From NCBI GenBank assembly GCA_024743255.1, contig JANSWY010000049.1:1-35518 (forward strand): a stretch of 35,518 bases of DNA, given 5' to 3'. This stretch comes from a bacterium (lineage in GTDB: Bacteria; Bacteroidota; Bacteroidia; Cytophagales; Cyclobacteriaceae). Below, piece by piece: positions 1 through 6,396 of this stretch (position 1 is its first letter; each line of letters starts with the position of its first letter). The translations under genes were made by a program, and so were the position numbers. A model generated the notes under the pieces. It saw only the letters and a list, made by a program, of their open reading frames with translations. It ran no database searches and was not told the origin of the DNA.

Positions 1-412
1 ACTGGTACATTATGGGGTCATCTTGATAACCATCTAAAAGCCATCGCAGTTGAATATACAATAATATAGATATCATGAGAACAGTAAAACCATCAGTGGC
101 TTTGCTCCAATTCAAAAAAACTGCTCTTAATACAGATCCAAAAGCCAATGAGGTGAGAATAAGAACATCCGTTTGGATATCGCTAAAATGAAGACCCAGA
201 AAGCTGAACAGCTGTCGGATAGGATGAGATACATATGTTCTAAAAAATAGAATTCCTGTCAGAATAAATCCTTTCCACTTAAAAACAATGTCAGCTATGG
301 ATGTTAAAGAACTAGTTGCAAGAATAATGGAGAATATGACAATAAGCTTATATAGCTTTGTTGATTGTTTCCAGTGTTTTTTTGCTTCTTCTATGTCTCC
401 CAATAAACCCAT
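1..412 (-). CDS. Partial membrane protein, unknown function (C-terminus off window)
   Basis: An open frame reads leftward from an ATG at 410-412 and runs off the window edge without a stop, giving 137 N-terminal residues. After a charged, Lys-rich start (MGLLGDIEEAKKHW) come hydrophobic stretches at about residues 23-45 (IVIFSIILATSS), 50-60, 85-105 (ILTSLAFGSVLRAVF) and 117-130, so it is a polytopic inner-membrane protein. I recognise no family. The direction matches tRNA-Leu(CAA), but about 295 bp separate them and a tRNA terminator lies between. The frame is long and its hydrophobic pattern is coherent, which supports a real gene; function is unknown. Confidence 0.6.
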   Translation of the reverse strand, partial: MGLLGDIEEAKKHWKQSTKLYKLIVIFSIILATSSLTSIADIVFKWKGFILTGILFFRTYVSHPIRQLFSFLGLHFSDIQTDVLILTSLAFGSVLRAVFLNWSKATDGFTVLMISILLYIQLRWLLDGYQDDPIMYQ

Positions 413-459
413 AAAATTTATTTTTACGAATAACCAAAACTGACAATTCGTTTGAAATT

Positions 460-627
460 ATGAAATACCTAGTTTACGGTATTTTAGAATCTAATAATGT
501 TAATTACAGTTGTTTGCTATTGGTAGGTCTGATAGTGCATACCGAACCAGTTCCTGATCTGATTCAAAATCAATATGCTCTTATATCTGATACTAAGTTG
601 GTATTAGATATCACTACACAATCGTAA
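460..627 (+). CDS. Possible small ORF, 55 aa, doubtful
   Basis: An ATG at 460 opens a 55-codon frame ending in TAA at 625-627, divergent from the membrane gene at 412. The product starts MKYLVYGILESNNVNYSC, has a short hydrophobic run (CLLLVGLIV) and ends in ITTQS. No family is recognised and no convincing ribosome site or promoter is seen. It could equally be a chance frame or a gene remnant in an otherwise empty spacer. Confidence 0.2.
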   Translation: MKYLVYGILESNNVNYSCLLLVGLIVHTEPVPDLIQNQYALISDTKLVLDITTQS

Positions 628-666
628 AAGAAAATAAATTATGCCACCAATTCTGCCACCGCTTAA

Positions 667-702
667 ACAAAAAATCCTGACAACCAATAAGTTATCAGGA
701 TT
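667..702 (-). terminator. Terminator after tRNA-Leu(CAA)
   Basis: AATCCTGACAAC and GTTATCAGGATT form a 12-bp stem with one mismatch and a 6-nt loop. Read on the minus strand, the stem is followed by TTTTTTGTTT, a standard intrinsic terminator just downstream of the tRNA 3' end. Confidence 0.8.
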
Positions 703-707
703 ATGAG

Positions 708-791
708 TACCCAGGGCCGGAATCGAACCGGCACGGTATTGCTACCATTGGTGTTTGAGACCAACGCGTCTACCAGTTCCGCCACCTGGGC
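708..791 (-). tRNA. tRNA-Leu(CAA)
   Basis: The reverse complement starts GCCCAGGTGGCGGAA and closes with a CCTGGGT acceptor strand plus discriminator A. The anticodon stem TTGGT/ACCAA encloses CTCAAAC, giving anticodon CAA (codon UUG). The long variable arm of a class II tRNA and a TTCGATT T-loop are present. CCA is not encoded. It has its own promoter and terminator. Confidence 0.95.
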
Positions 792-833
792 CTAGGTTTC
801 TGGTAGTTTCAGGTATTATCCTGAAAAGGATGG

Positions 834-865
834 CAAATGTATCCAAAGAATATTATTAATGCAAT
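834..865 (-). promoter_or_regulatory. Promoter of tRNA-Leu(CAA)
   Basis: On the minus strand, TATTG is followed by 20 nt and a perfect TACATTTG -7 box, matching the Bacteroidota consensus (TTG, 19-21 nt, TAnnTTTG). The box continues as TTTGCCATCCTTTTCAG, which is nearly identical at the other tRNA-Leu. A start site near 827 would give a leader of about 36 nt. Confidence 0.75.
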
Positions 866-890
866 AGAGGGATTGGGTTTTGAGTATGGA

Positions 891-1090
891 GTTTTGAATT
901 TAGAGTTTGTGGCTTCTTAGACTTTCTGCAATTAATAGGTGTTGACAGTTAACAGTTGACAGTTGACAGTTGACAGTTGACAGTTGACAGTGATTACGGT
1001 TAACAGTCAAACCTTCAAATAAAAACATTCTCTATTTGTACATTCCAAGTAAATCTGCCAAAAGCCAACTCTAAACTCAGAATTCAAAAC
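891..1090. repeat. Imperfect inverted repeat flanking heptamer array
   Basis: The left arm (891-914) begins GTTTTGAATTTAGAGTTTG. The right arm (about 1064-1090), read in reverse, begins GTTTTGAATTCTGAGTTTAG and ends near GTTGGCTTT. The arms agree over most of their length apart from a short insertion. They bracket the 7-bp array, so the 792-1157 spacer (366 bp without a gene) is mostly repeat and terminator sequence. Confidence 0.5.
941..989. repeat. Tandem heptamer array, 7 x GTTGACA
   Basis: Seven consecutive copies of the heptamer GTTGACA run from 941 to 989. Only the second copy differs (GTTAACA), and a detached GTTAACA copy sits at 999-1005. It is a microsatellite-like array in a gene-free spacer; no coding frame spans it. 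Confidence 0.9.
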
Positions 1091-1094
1091 ACAA

Positions 1095-1124
1095 AAAAAC
1101 CACCCTCGAAAATCAAGGGTGGTT
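1095..1124 (-). terminator. Terminator of first 197-aa gene
   Basis: AACCACCCT and AGGGTGGTT form a 9-bp stem with a 9-nt loop. On the minus strand the stem is followed by a run of T (TTTTTTTGTG), 34 nt beyond the stop of the gene ending at 1158. Confidence 0.85.
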
Positions 1125-1157
1125 TCCCAAAACCAATAAATGTAAATAAAATGAAGA

Positions 1158-1751
1158 TTAAAGTTTTACGTCAGTTGCTTTGACAATTTCTTGATCTTTG
1201 TATAATAATACTGTTACACCATCTGATGCCACTCTGCTAAGGTCATATGCCTTTGCTCCTTGTGTAGCCTCTTCTTCGTAGATAACATCTCCCTCATCAT
1301 TTAGGATGTAAAGACTGAAGCTCGTTTCCGCTTTTTCATCTACATAGATTTCAAACATTCCGTCATATGCTGACTCTTTTACATGAACCATGTGGCCATA
1401 TTTTTCTTCAGGTGACTGGATTACTACAGTCTCTGTTAAAATTTCACCATCAGCTTCAATCTGAAAAGAATAAGTTCCAAATGGAAGTTCACTTAAATCA
1501 AAAGGCTTGATAAATCCTTGCTCTGATTTAACTGTCTCAGTATATAATACTTGTTTGTTTTCGTCTAAGAATTTAATTTTTACAAATCTCTCTCCCTCGT
1601 TCTTGTAGATCAATCGATAGGTTCCATCTTCCACATTCCATACTTTGAAATCAGTTACATAATTCAAAGAATCCCCAGCGAACGCCACGTTAGCAGATCC
1701 GATAACTATTATCAGGGCTGCAATAAATTTGATTGTTCTTCTCATAGTCAT
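1158..1751 (-). CDS. Secreted 197-aa protein, tandem paralogue A
   Basis: A 197-aa protein with a Sec-type signal peptide (RRTIKFIAALIIVIGSANVAFA, residues 4-25). The mature part has two beta-rich halves: about 30-110, with a strongly conserved VEDGTYRLIYKN block and GFIKPFDL, and about 118-197, with SLYILNDEGDVIYEE. It aligns without a gap to the next gene upstream (2075-2668), with 98 of 197 positions identical by my count, so they are tandem duplicates. Periplasmic or extracellular location follows from the signal peptide. The alternating beta pattern suggests Ig-like or T9SS-C-terminal-like sandwiches, but I do not recognise the family. The start could be M1 or M3 (MTMR). It has its own promoter at 1785-1817 and terminator, so it is expressed alone. 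Confidence 0.85.
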   Translation of the reverse strand: MTMRRTIKFIAALIIVIGSANVAFAGDSLNYVTDFKVWNVEDGTYRLIYKNEGERFVKIKFLDENKQVLYTETVKSEQGFIKPFDLSELPFGTYSFQIEADGEILTETVVIQSPEEKYGHMVHVKESAYDGMFEIYVDEKAETSFSLYILNDEGDVIYEEEATQGAKAYDLSRVASDGVTVLLYKDQEIVKATDVKL

Positions 1752-1784
1752 AATTGTTGTTGTTATTAATTATGATATTCATAG

Positions 1785-1817
1785 CAAAATTCATATTACA
1801 TTACGAACTCTGCAAGT
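1785..1817 (-). promoter_or_regulatory. Promoter of paralogue A
   Basis: On the minus strand, ACTTG is followed by exactly 20 nt and GAATTTTG, a -7 box matching TAnnTTTG at A2 and TTTG. The downstream leader ATATCATAATT and ACAACAACAATTATGAC is nearly the same as that of paralogue B. The start site is expected about 27-30 nt before the ATG. In the rest of the 323-bp spacer 1752-2074 I see only AT-rich sequence and the terminator of paralogue B. Confidence 0.6.
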
Positions 1818-2030
1818 TTTTTGCTATTTTTTTATATTAATTTTTAATATTAAGTAGATTATATTAAAAATATAATAATTTCAATATGATGTTTTAGACC
1901 TTTGGATTTAACCTAATTTAATATTTCTTAATGCGCCTAATTCCTTAGATTATTTCGCTTACTGATTATTAGGCTTCCAAGATGGAAGAAAACAGATTAA
2001 GGTATTGTGACTTTAAATTAATTTGAGAAA

Positions 2031-2064
2031 TAGTCCCATCCTCCTACTACAAAGGATGGGTACT
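2031..2064 (-). terminator. Terminator-like hairpin after paralogue B
   Basis: TAGTCCCATCC pairs with GGATGGGTACTA (one bulged base) around a 12-nt loop, 11 nt beyond the stop of the 2075-2668 gene. On the minus strand it is followed by TTTCTCAAATTAATTT, a weak T-rich tail. Confidence 0.55.
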
Positions 2065-2074
2065 AACTGAAGTA

Positions 2075-2668
2075 TTAAAGTTTTACAGTTGATTCTTTGA
2101 TCATCCCATCTTGATTATACACAAGAACAGTTACCTGATTAGAAGCAACCTGGCTAAGGTTATAAAGTTTAGTGCCAGCTGATAATTGCTCTTCGTAGAT
2201 AGTGTTTCCTGCCTCATCAAGAATATACATGCTCAATTCAGTGTTAGCCTGCTGGTTCAAGGCAAGCGAAAACTGCTTTGAATCCTGAAACTCTTTGATT
2301 GAGATTAAATCAGAATATTTCTCAGATGCTGTTTTAATAGTAATTGATTCCGAATAAGTACCCTGGTCAGATGTAAGCTTAAAAGTATAAGTTCCTGCAG
2401 GTAAAGAATTCAAATCAAAAGGCTTGATGAAACCTTCTTCACTATGAATTAATTCAGAATATAATATTTGTTGATTCTCGTCAATAAATTCAATCTGGAT
2501 CTGTTGTTCTCCAGAATTTTTGTAAATCAATCGATAAGTTCCATCTTCTACTTCCCAGACCTTGAATCTGGCTTCCATTAACGTTGAGTCAATTGGGAAC
2601 GCGACGTGTGCAGCACTGATAACTATTAAAAGAGCTGCAATTGTTTTTACAAATTTTCTCATGGTCAT
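2075..2668 (-). CDS. Secreted 197-aa protein, tandem paralogue B
   Basis: A 197-aa protein with an N-terminal signal peptide (RKFVKTIAALLIVISAAHVAF) and the same two-part beta-rich layout as paralogue A: VEDGTYRLIYKN at 40-51, GFIKPFDL at 79-86, MYILDEAG and TIYEE at about 146-160. The blocks at 40-51 and 79-86 are the most conserved, while the region around 110-140 has diverged, which suggests two copies of different age-dependent or ligand roles. The family is not recognised. Size, start (MTMR) and C-terminal VKL are conserved between the two copies, which argues that both are functional genes. Confidence 0.85.
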   Translation of the reverse strand: MTMRKFVKTIAALLIVISAAHVAFPIDSTLMEARFKVWEVEDGTYRLIYKNSGEQQIQIEFIDENQQILYSELIHSEEGFIKPFDLNSLPAGTYTFKLTSDQGTYSESITIKTASEKYSDLISIKEFQDSKQFSLALNQQANTELSMYILDEAGNTIYEEQLSAGTKLYNLSQVASNQVTVLVYNQDGMIKESTVKL

Positions 2669-2704
2669 AATTTCTTGTTGTAATTCAAATTATGATATCT
2701 GCAA

Positions 2705-2737
2705 CAAAATTGAAGCATCGTTGCGAATCGCACAAGT
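2705..2737 (-). promoter_or_regulatory. Promoter of paralogue B
   Basis: On the minus strand, ACTTG is followed by exactly 20 nt and CAATTTTG (-7 box), the same elements and spacing as in front of paralogue A. The leader again contains ATATCATAATT and ACAACAAGAAATTATGAC. Conservation of boxes, spacing and leader supports real promoters copied with the gene. Confidence 0.6.
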
Positions 2738-2840
2738 ATTATGACATTTTTTTACACTGATTTTCAATAAAATGGCGATTTTTTTAATAATCTCATAATT
2801 TAGATATCAGTTTATGTTTGTTTTGAAAAAATTGCAATCA

Positions 2841-2901
2841 GATGATTGTTTTACTGCAATTACACCAACAAAATTAGCACTTTACAAGTAAAACAATCAT
2901 C
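2841..2901. repeat. Perfect 15-bp inverted repeat with 31-nt loop
   Basis: GATGATTGTTTTACT at 2841-2855 and its exact reverse complement at 2887-2901 flank a 31-nt spacer. A competing pair, AATTGCA (2830-2836) and TGCAATT (2855-2861), overlaps the left arm. The element lies between the SRPBCC gene stop (2960) and the promoter of paralogue B. It lacks the compact loop of a typical terminator, so it may be an RNA structure or a protein-binding site. Confidence 0.75.
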
Positions 2902-2959
2902 ATTTTTGGATAAAAATTAGAAATACTATCAATATTTCCTTAAAAATTTAACATTACCA

Positions 2960-3961
2960 CTACATTGAAGATGCTATTGGGTAATATATATTGGTGATCC
3001 ATGAAGCTGTATCTTTCACATGCATTGGGTCTGTGATGTATTGCTCCATTGGGTTACCTGCGGTTATGCCTCTATATTCTAAATATTGCTTCAACGACTC
3101 ATGGGTTCCTGCCAATTTATGATATGCCCCCTTGTGTACCGCTTTGACAGCTCGTACAAGTTCAGATTTTGTTAGGTACACGTTTTCACTATCTATTGTA
3201 ACACTATCAGAGACTGGAATTCCTGCAACCATTTGAATATCTGTAGTACCTAAACCTTCATAAACGGCAAATGGAGCTCCTGCCATTTCTATTCCTGAAG
3301 TCTGGATCAATGTCATAATCTCACCATACATCTGCCCCATTTTTGCACTAATCATCGCTGGATCTTCAGGCATCTTGCTTTTTACAGCAAGGTAATAGGC
3401 AGGTTGAAGCCACTCAGCAGTTACTTCCGCGTCTACGTCGGGCATTGATTCAGCATATTCCTTTAATTTGCTCAAACCATTTTCATAGTCAGGACCAAGA
3501 AAGCCATCTATCATCATCCCAAAAATCTTTCCAGCTCCCTCCATTTCCTGATCGAACGTCCAGGTAATTTCAGTACTACCATCAGATTCCTTTAAGATAT
3601 ATGATGCTTTTGGCTCACCTCCCATTCCAAAATCCATTCCCATATTGACGGTATAACCATCTATGCTTTCTATCCACATAGAACCAACTCCAACCTCCTC
3701 ATTCCCGTTCCAACCCATTCTGGCCCCTACTCCAAAGGCAGAACCGTCGTAGGTGTATGTGGCATTTGGATCTTTCTCATGCCATGGCGACCATTTATTG
3801 AACTGTTGCAAGTCGTTCAGGATTGCGAAGACTTTAGCTGGTTTAGCGTTGATGGTTACACTTCGTTCCATATGAGCCTGGTTAGGCAAGGAATAAAAAA
3901 CAATAGCTCCTATCACAACCAGCACAAGAACTATTATTCCCAGAACTTTAAGAATTTTCAT
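2960..3961 (-). CDS. SRPBCC-GyrI-like two-domain protein
   Basis: A 333-aa protein with one N-terminal membrane segment (residues 3-24, ILKVLGIIVLVLVVIGAIVF). This is followed by an SRPBCC/polyketide-cyclase-like domain at about 30-170 (MERSVTINAKPAKVFAILND, then FNKWSPW) and a GyrI-like/AraC effector-binding domain at about 185-333 (YYLAVKS, KAVHKGAYHKL, MEQYITDP). Both domains form helix-grip or SHS2 ligand pockets for hydrophobic small molecules. The combination with a membrane anchor is known in Bacteroidota and has no assigned reaction. The start at 3961 is an ATG directly before the membrane anchor. It is divergent from the RDD gene. Confidence 0.85.
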   Translation of the reverse strand: MKILKVLGIIVLVLVVIGAIVFYSLPNQAHMERSVTINAKPAKVFAILNDLQQFNKWSPWHEKDPNATYTYDGSAFGVGARMGWNGNEEVGVGSMWIESIDGYTVNMGMDFGMGGEPKASYILKESDGSTEITWTFDQEMEGAGKIFGMMIDGFLGPDYENGLSKLKEYAESMPDVDAEVTAEWLQPAYYLAVKSKMPEDPAMISAKMGQMYGEIMTLIQTSGIEMAGAPFAVYEGLGTTDIQMVAGIPVSDSVTIDSENVYLTKSELVRAVKAVHKGAYHKLAGTHESLKQYLEYRGITAGNPMEQYITDPMHVKDTASWITNIYYPIASSM

Positions 3962-4046
3962 GATTTAAATTGAATTAAGTGGTTAGGTTTATTTTTTATG
4001 TACTCATTAAATTACAAGAAATTCAGGATATTAAAAACAGCACTAG

Positions 4047-4466
4047 TTGATAATAGAAAAACAATATCTAGAGAACCGAAGGCTTGCAGGCTTTTGGACC
4101 AGAATAATGGCACAAAACATTGATGTGCTGTTTTCCATATTTGTCTTCTTCATCTTTTACCTGATCGGTCTGGAGACCTCTCTTACCATTTATCTCGGTG
4201 TATTTTTCACCCTTTGTTACTACATTGGTTTCGAAGCATCATCATTGCAAGCAACACCAGGAAAGATGATAATTGGGATTGTAGTAACAACAAACAATTT
4301 TAAAAAAATTACTGTTACTCAATCGATCATTAGAACATTGGGTAAAATTCTATCAATGTCAGTCCTATTTGTAGGTTTTTCGATGATAGAGTTTAATAAA
4401 CGCAGAAAGGGGTTGCATGATTTCATCGCAAATACCCAAGTCATTTTTAAAGAAAAAGGTCAATAA
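4047..4466 (+). CDS. RDD family membrane protein
   Basis: A 139-aa protein with the RDD domain: RRLAGFWTRIMAQNID (Arg then Asp motif) at about 11-26, hydrophobic segments at about 28-45 and 49-63, and a third at about 100-113. The family consists of small polytopic membrane proteins of mostly unknown role, with some members linked to ion exchange. There is no ATG before the domain. A TAG stop lies immediately upstream (4044-4046), so the usable start is TTG at 4047; the next ATG (4107) would cut into the first conserved motif. Confidence 0.8.
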   Translation: MIIEKQYLENRRLAGFWTRIMAQNIDVLFSIFVFFIFYLIGLETSLTIYLGVFFTLCYYIGFEASSLQATPGKMIIGIVVTTNNFKKITVTQSIIRTLGKILSMSVLFVGFSMIEFNKRRKGLHDFIANTQVIFKEKGQ

Positions 4467-4547
4467 TAGTATTGAAATTAAGATTTTGATTAAATTAATG
4501 GCTGATTAGTACTGAACATATCATAAAAGGAAAACGATCAATAGACA

Positions 4548-5126
4548 ATGAGTAATTCTGGATTAAAGAAGTTCGAGAATTTTTTTGAAGGATTCATATT
4601 TTGGAGTAGATGGGTACAAGCCCCTCTTTACACTGGTTTGGTAATTGGAGCTTTCTTGTATTTAGTAAAGTTCTTCCAGGAGCTATGGCATATTGCCTCA
4701 GATATCTTCCATCTTACTGAATTAAAAACTATGCTAGGGATTCTTAGTTTAGTGGACATCTCAATGGTAATGAACCTGGTGGTTATGGTTACTATTGGTG
4801 GTTACTCAATATTCACCAGTAAAATTGATGTTGATCAGCACGAGGATAAGCCACTATGGTTAGATGGTTTGGATGCAGGACAATTGAAAATCAAACTTGC
4901 TACATCTCTAGCTTCTATTTCAGGAGTTCAGCTATTGAAAACATTCATTGATTTTAAAGGTGCAGCTGAAAGAGACAGTTATTATGGAGTAATCATAGAG
5001 ATTGTAATTCACATGGTGTTCATTTTCTCTGCACTCCTACTAGCTCATACAGAAAAAACACTACACTCTTATCCACATGGATCGCACTCTAGTGATTCTC
5101 ATGGAGAAGAGACTGAAGAACATTAA
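4548..5126 (+). CDS. YqhA/UPF0114 family membrane protein
   Basis: A 192-aa inner-membrane protein matching the YqhA/UPF0114 (TIGR00645) pattern: FENFFEGFIFWSRWVQAPLY at about 9-28, hydrophobic segments at about 28-46, 67-83 (MVMNLVVMVTIGGYSIF) and 150-168, with LWLDGLDAGQLKIKLATSLA in the middle. The biochemical function of the family is unknown. The C-terminal tail is rich in His, Ser and acidic residues (HSYPHGSHSSDSHGEETEEH), which could bind metal, though that is inference. An AAAAGGAAAA stretch precedes the ATG. It is followed by a strong terminator. Confidence 0.85.
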   Translation: MSNSGLKKFENFFEGFIFWSRWVQAPLYTGLVIGAFLYLVKFFQELWHIASDIFHLTELKTMLGILSLVDISMVMNLVVMVTIGGYSIFTSKIDVDQHEDKPLWLDGLDAGQLKIKLATSLASISGVQLLKTFIDFKGAAERDSYYGVIIEIVIHMVFIFSALLLAHTEKTLHSYPHGSHSSDSHGEETEEH

Positions 5127-5148
5127 GATTTTAAATGTCAATAAATTG

Positions 5149-5179
5149 AAAAGACCGATGAGTGCATCGGTCTTTTTTT
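5149..5179. terminator. Terminator between convergent genes
   Basis: AAAGACCGATG and CATCGGTCTTT form an 11-bp perfect stem with a 4-nt loop, followed by a T run on the plus strand. The A run before it gives a T-rich tail on the minus strand too, so it can serve both the YqhA-like gene and the M42 peptidase gene that ends at 5182. Confidence 0.85.
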
Positions 5180-5181
5180 GT

Positions 5182-6231
5182 TTAATGCGACCAGTCGTGA
5201 GTGTCTAGATTTTCTAGCGCCGCTACCATTAAATCAATTGATGCTTTGATATCCTTTTTGTGTGCCATTTCAATGACTTGGTGCAGGTGTCTTGTAGGAA
5301 TTGAAATTGCTCCACTTATAGCTCCTTTTTTACCCATCCGTTGAATTCCTGCTGTATCAGTTCCTCCGGCTGTTAATATCTCAGGTTGCCACTTGATGCC
5401 TTTATCATCCGCCTGCTTTTTCAGGTAATCTACCATTCGGTAATCGGCAATAGTCATAGCATCCATAATTTTTATGGCTGTGCCGCCTCCTAATTTTGTC
5501 ACTTGTTCGTGTGGTTGTGCACCAGGAAGGTCAAAGGCAATAGTCGTGTCCAGTGCAATTCCAAAGTCTGGGTTAATATTATGCGCTGCAACATTAGCCC
5601 CTCTTATCCCAACTTCTTCCTGAACCGTAAATACACCATACACATCAAATGGAACATCACCCAAATTTCTCAGAGCTTCAATCAGTATAAATACAGAGAT
5701 TCTATTGTCAATTGATTTACTGTTTACACAATCTCCCATCTCTATCAAATCACGCTCTCGGGTAACAGGATCACCAACCTTTATGATTTCTTCCACCTGT
5801 TCTTTTGGCATTCCAAGATCTATGAAGTAGTCGGTAGTTTTTGCAACTTTATTCCTCTCTTCGGGACTCATTACGTGGATAGGCTTGCTCCCCATCACCC
5901 CTATCACATCCTTTTTCCCGTGAATAATCACCCTTTGTGCAGTTAATGTCTTAGGATCAAATCCTCCCAAAGTATGAAACCTGACAAAGCCATTATCGTC
6001 AATGTGTGTTACAATAAACCCAATCTCATCCATATGAGCAGCAATCATTACTCGTTTGCCAGGATTCTTTCCCTTCTTAATGGCATACACACTTCCCATG
6101 TTGTCTACCTCTACTTCATCCACCAAATCTGAAACCTGCTCTATTACATAATCTCTGATTTCCTTCTCAAATCCTGGAGCACCTGGTTTTTCACAGATGT
6201 TTTTTAGTAATTCAATATTGATAATATCCAT
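5182..6231 (-). CDS. M42 family metallo-aminopeptidase
   Basis: A 349-aa cytosolic M42 (glutamyl aminopeptidase/tetrahedral aminopeptidase) family protein of normal length. The di-metal ligands and catalytic residues are visible: H66 and D68 in AAHMDEIGF, D175 in SKSIDNR, E205/E206 in TVQEEVGIRGA, D228 in ALDTT and H317 in RHLHQVIE. TAGGTDTAGIQ at 287-297 is also typical. Such enzymes form large self-compartmentalised complexes that trim peptides from the N-terminus; substrate preference cannot be read here. Some members are annotated as endoglucanase M, which is not supported by the peptidase motifs. Confidence 0.92.
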   Translation of the reverse strand: MDIINIELLKNICEKPGAPGFEKEIRDYVIEQVSDLVDEVEVDNMGSVYAIKKGKNPGKRVMIAAHMDEIGFIVTHIDDNGFVRFHTLGGFDPKTLTAQRVIIHGKKDVIGVMGSKPIHVMSPEERNKVAKTTDYFIDLGMPKEQVEEIIKVGDPVTRERDLIEMGDCVNSKSIDNRISVFILIEALRNLGDVPFDVYGVFTVQEEVGIRGANVAAHNINPDFGIALDTTIAFDLPGAQPHEQVTKLGGGTAIKIMDAMTIADYRMVDYLKKQADDKGIKWQPEILTAGGTDTAGIQRMGKKGAISGAISIPTRHLHQVIEMAHKKDIKASIDLMVAALENLDTHDWSH

Positions 6232-6396
6232 AGAAGCAATTTAGCTAAGACCTATTGTAAAAATCAAACATTATTCTGTTTGCAAACACTTATAATAGAA
6301 AGTCAGACATAGAAAATAAAGGATCAATGATTATATTGATATATATCATTTAATCAACAAAGACTGACCTATAAATTCACGCAACATCATAGCTGC

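Noticed and set aside
941-989. Heptamer array as a CRISPR array
   Set aside because: Unit is 7 bp with no spacers and no cas genes nearby.
6278-6287. Palindrome GTTTGCAAAC in the M42/PLD intergenic region as an operator
   Set aside because: Only 10 bp and single copy; not enough to claim a binding site.
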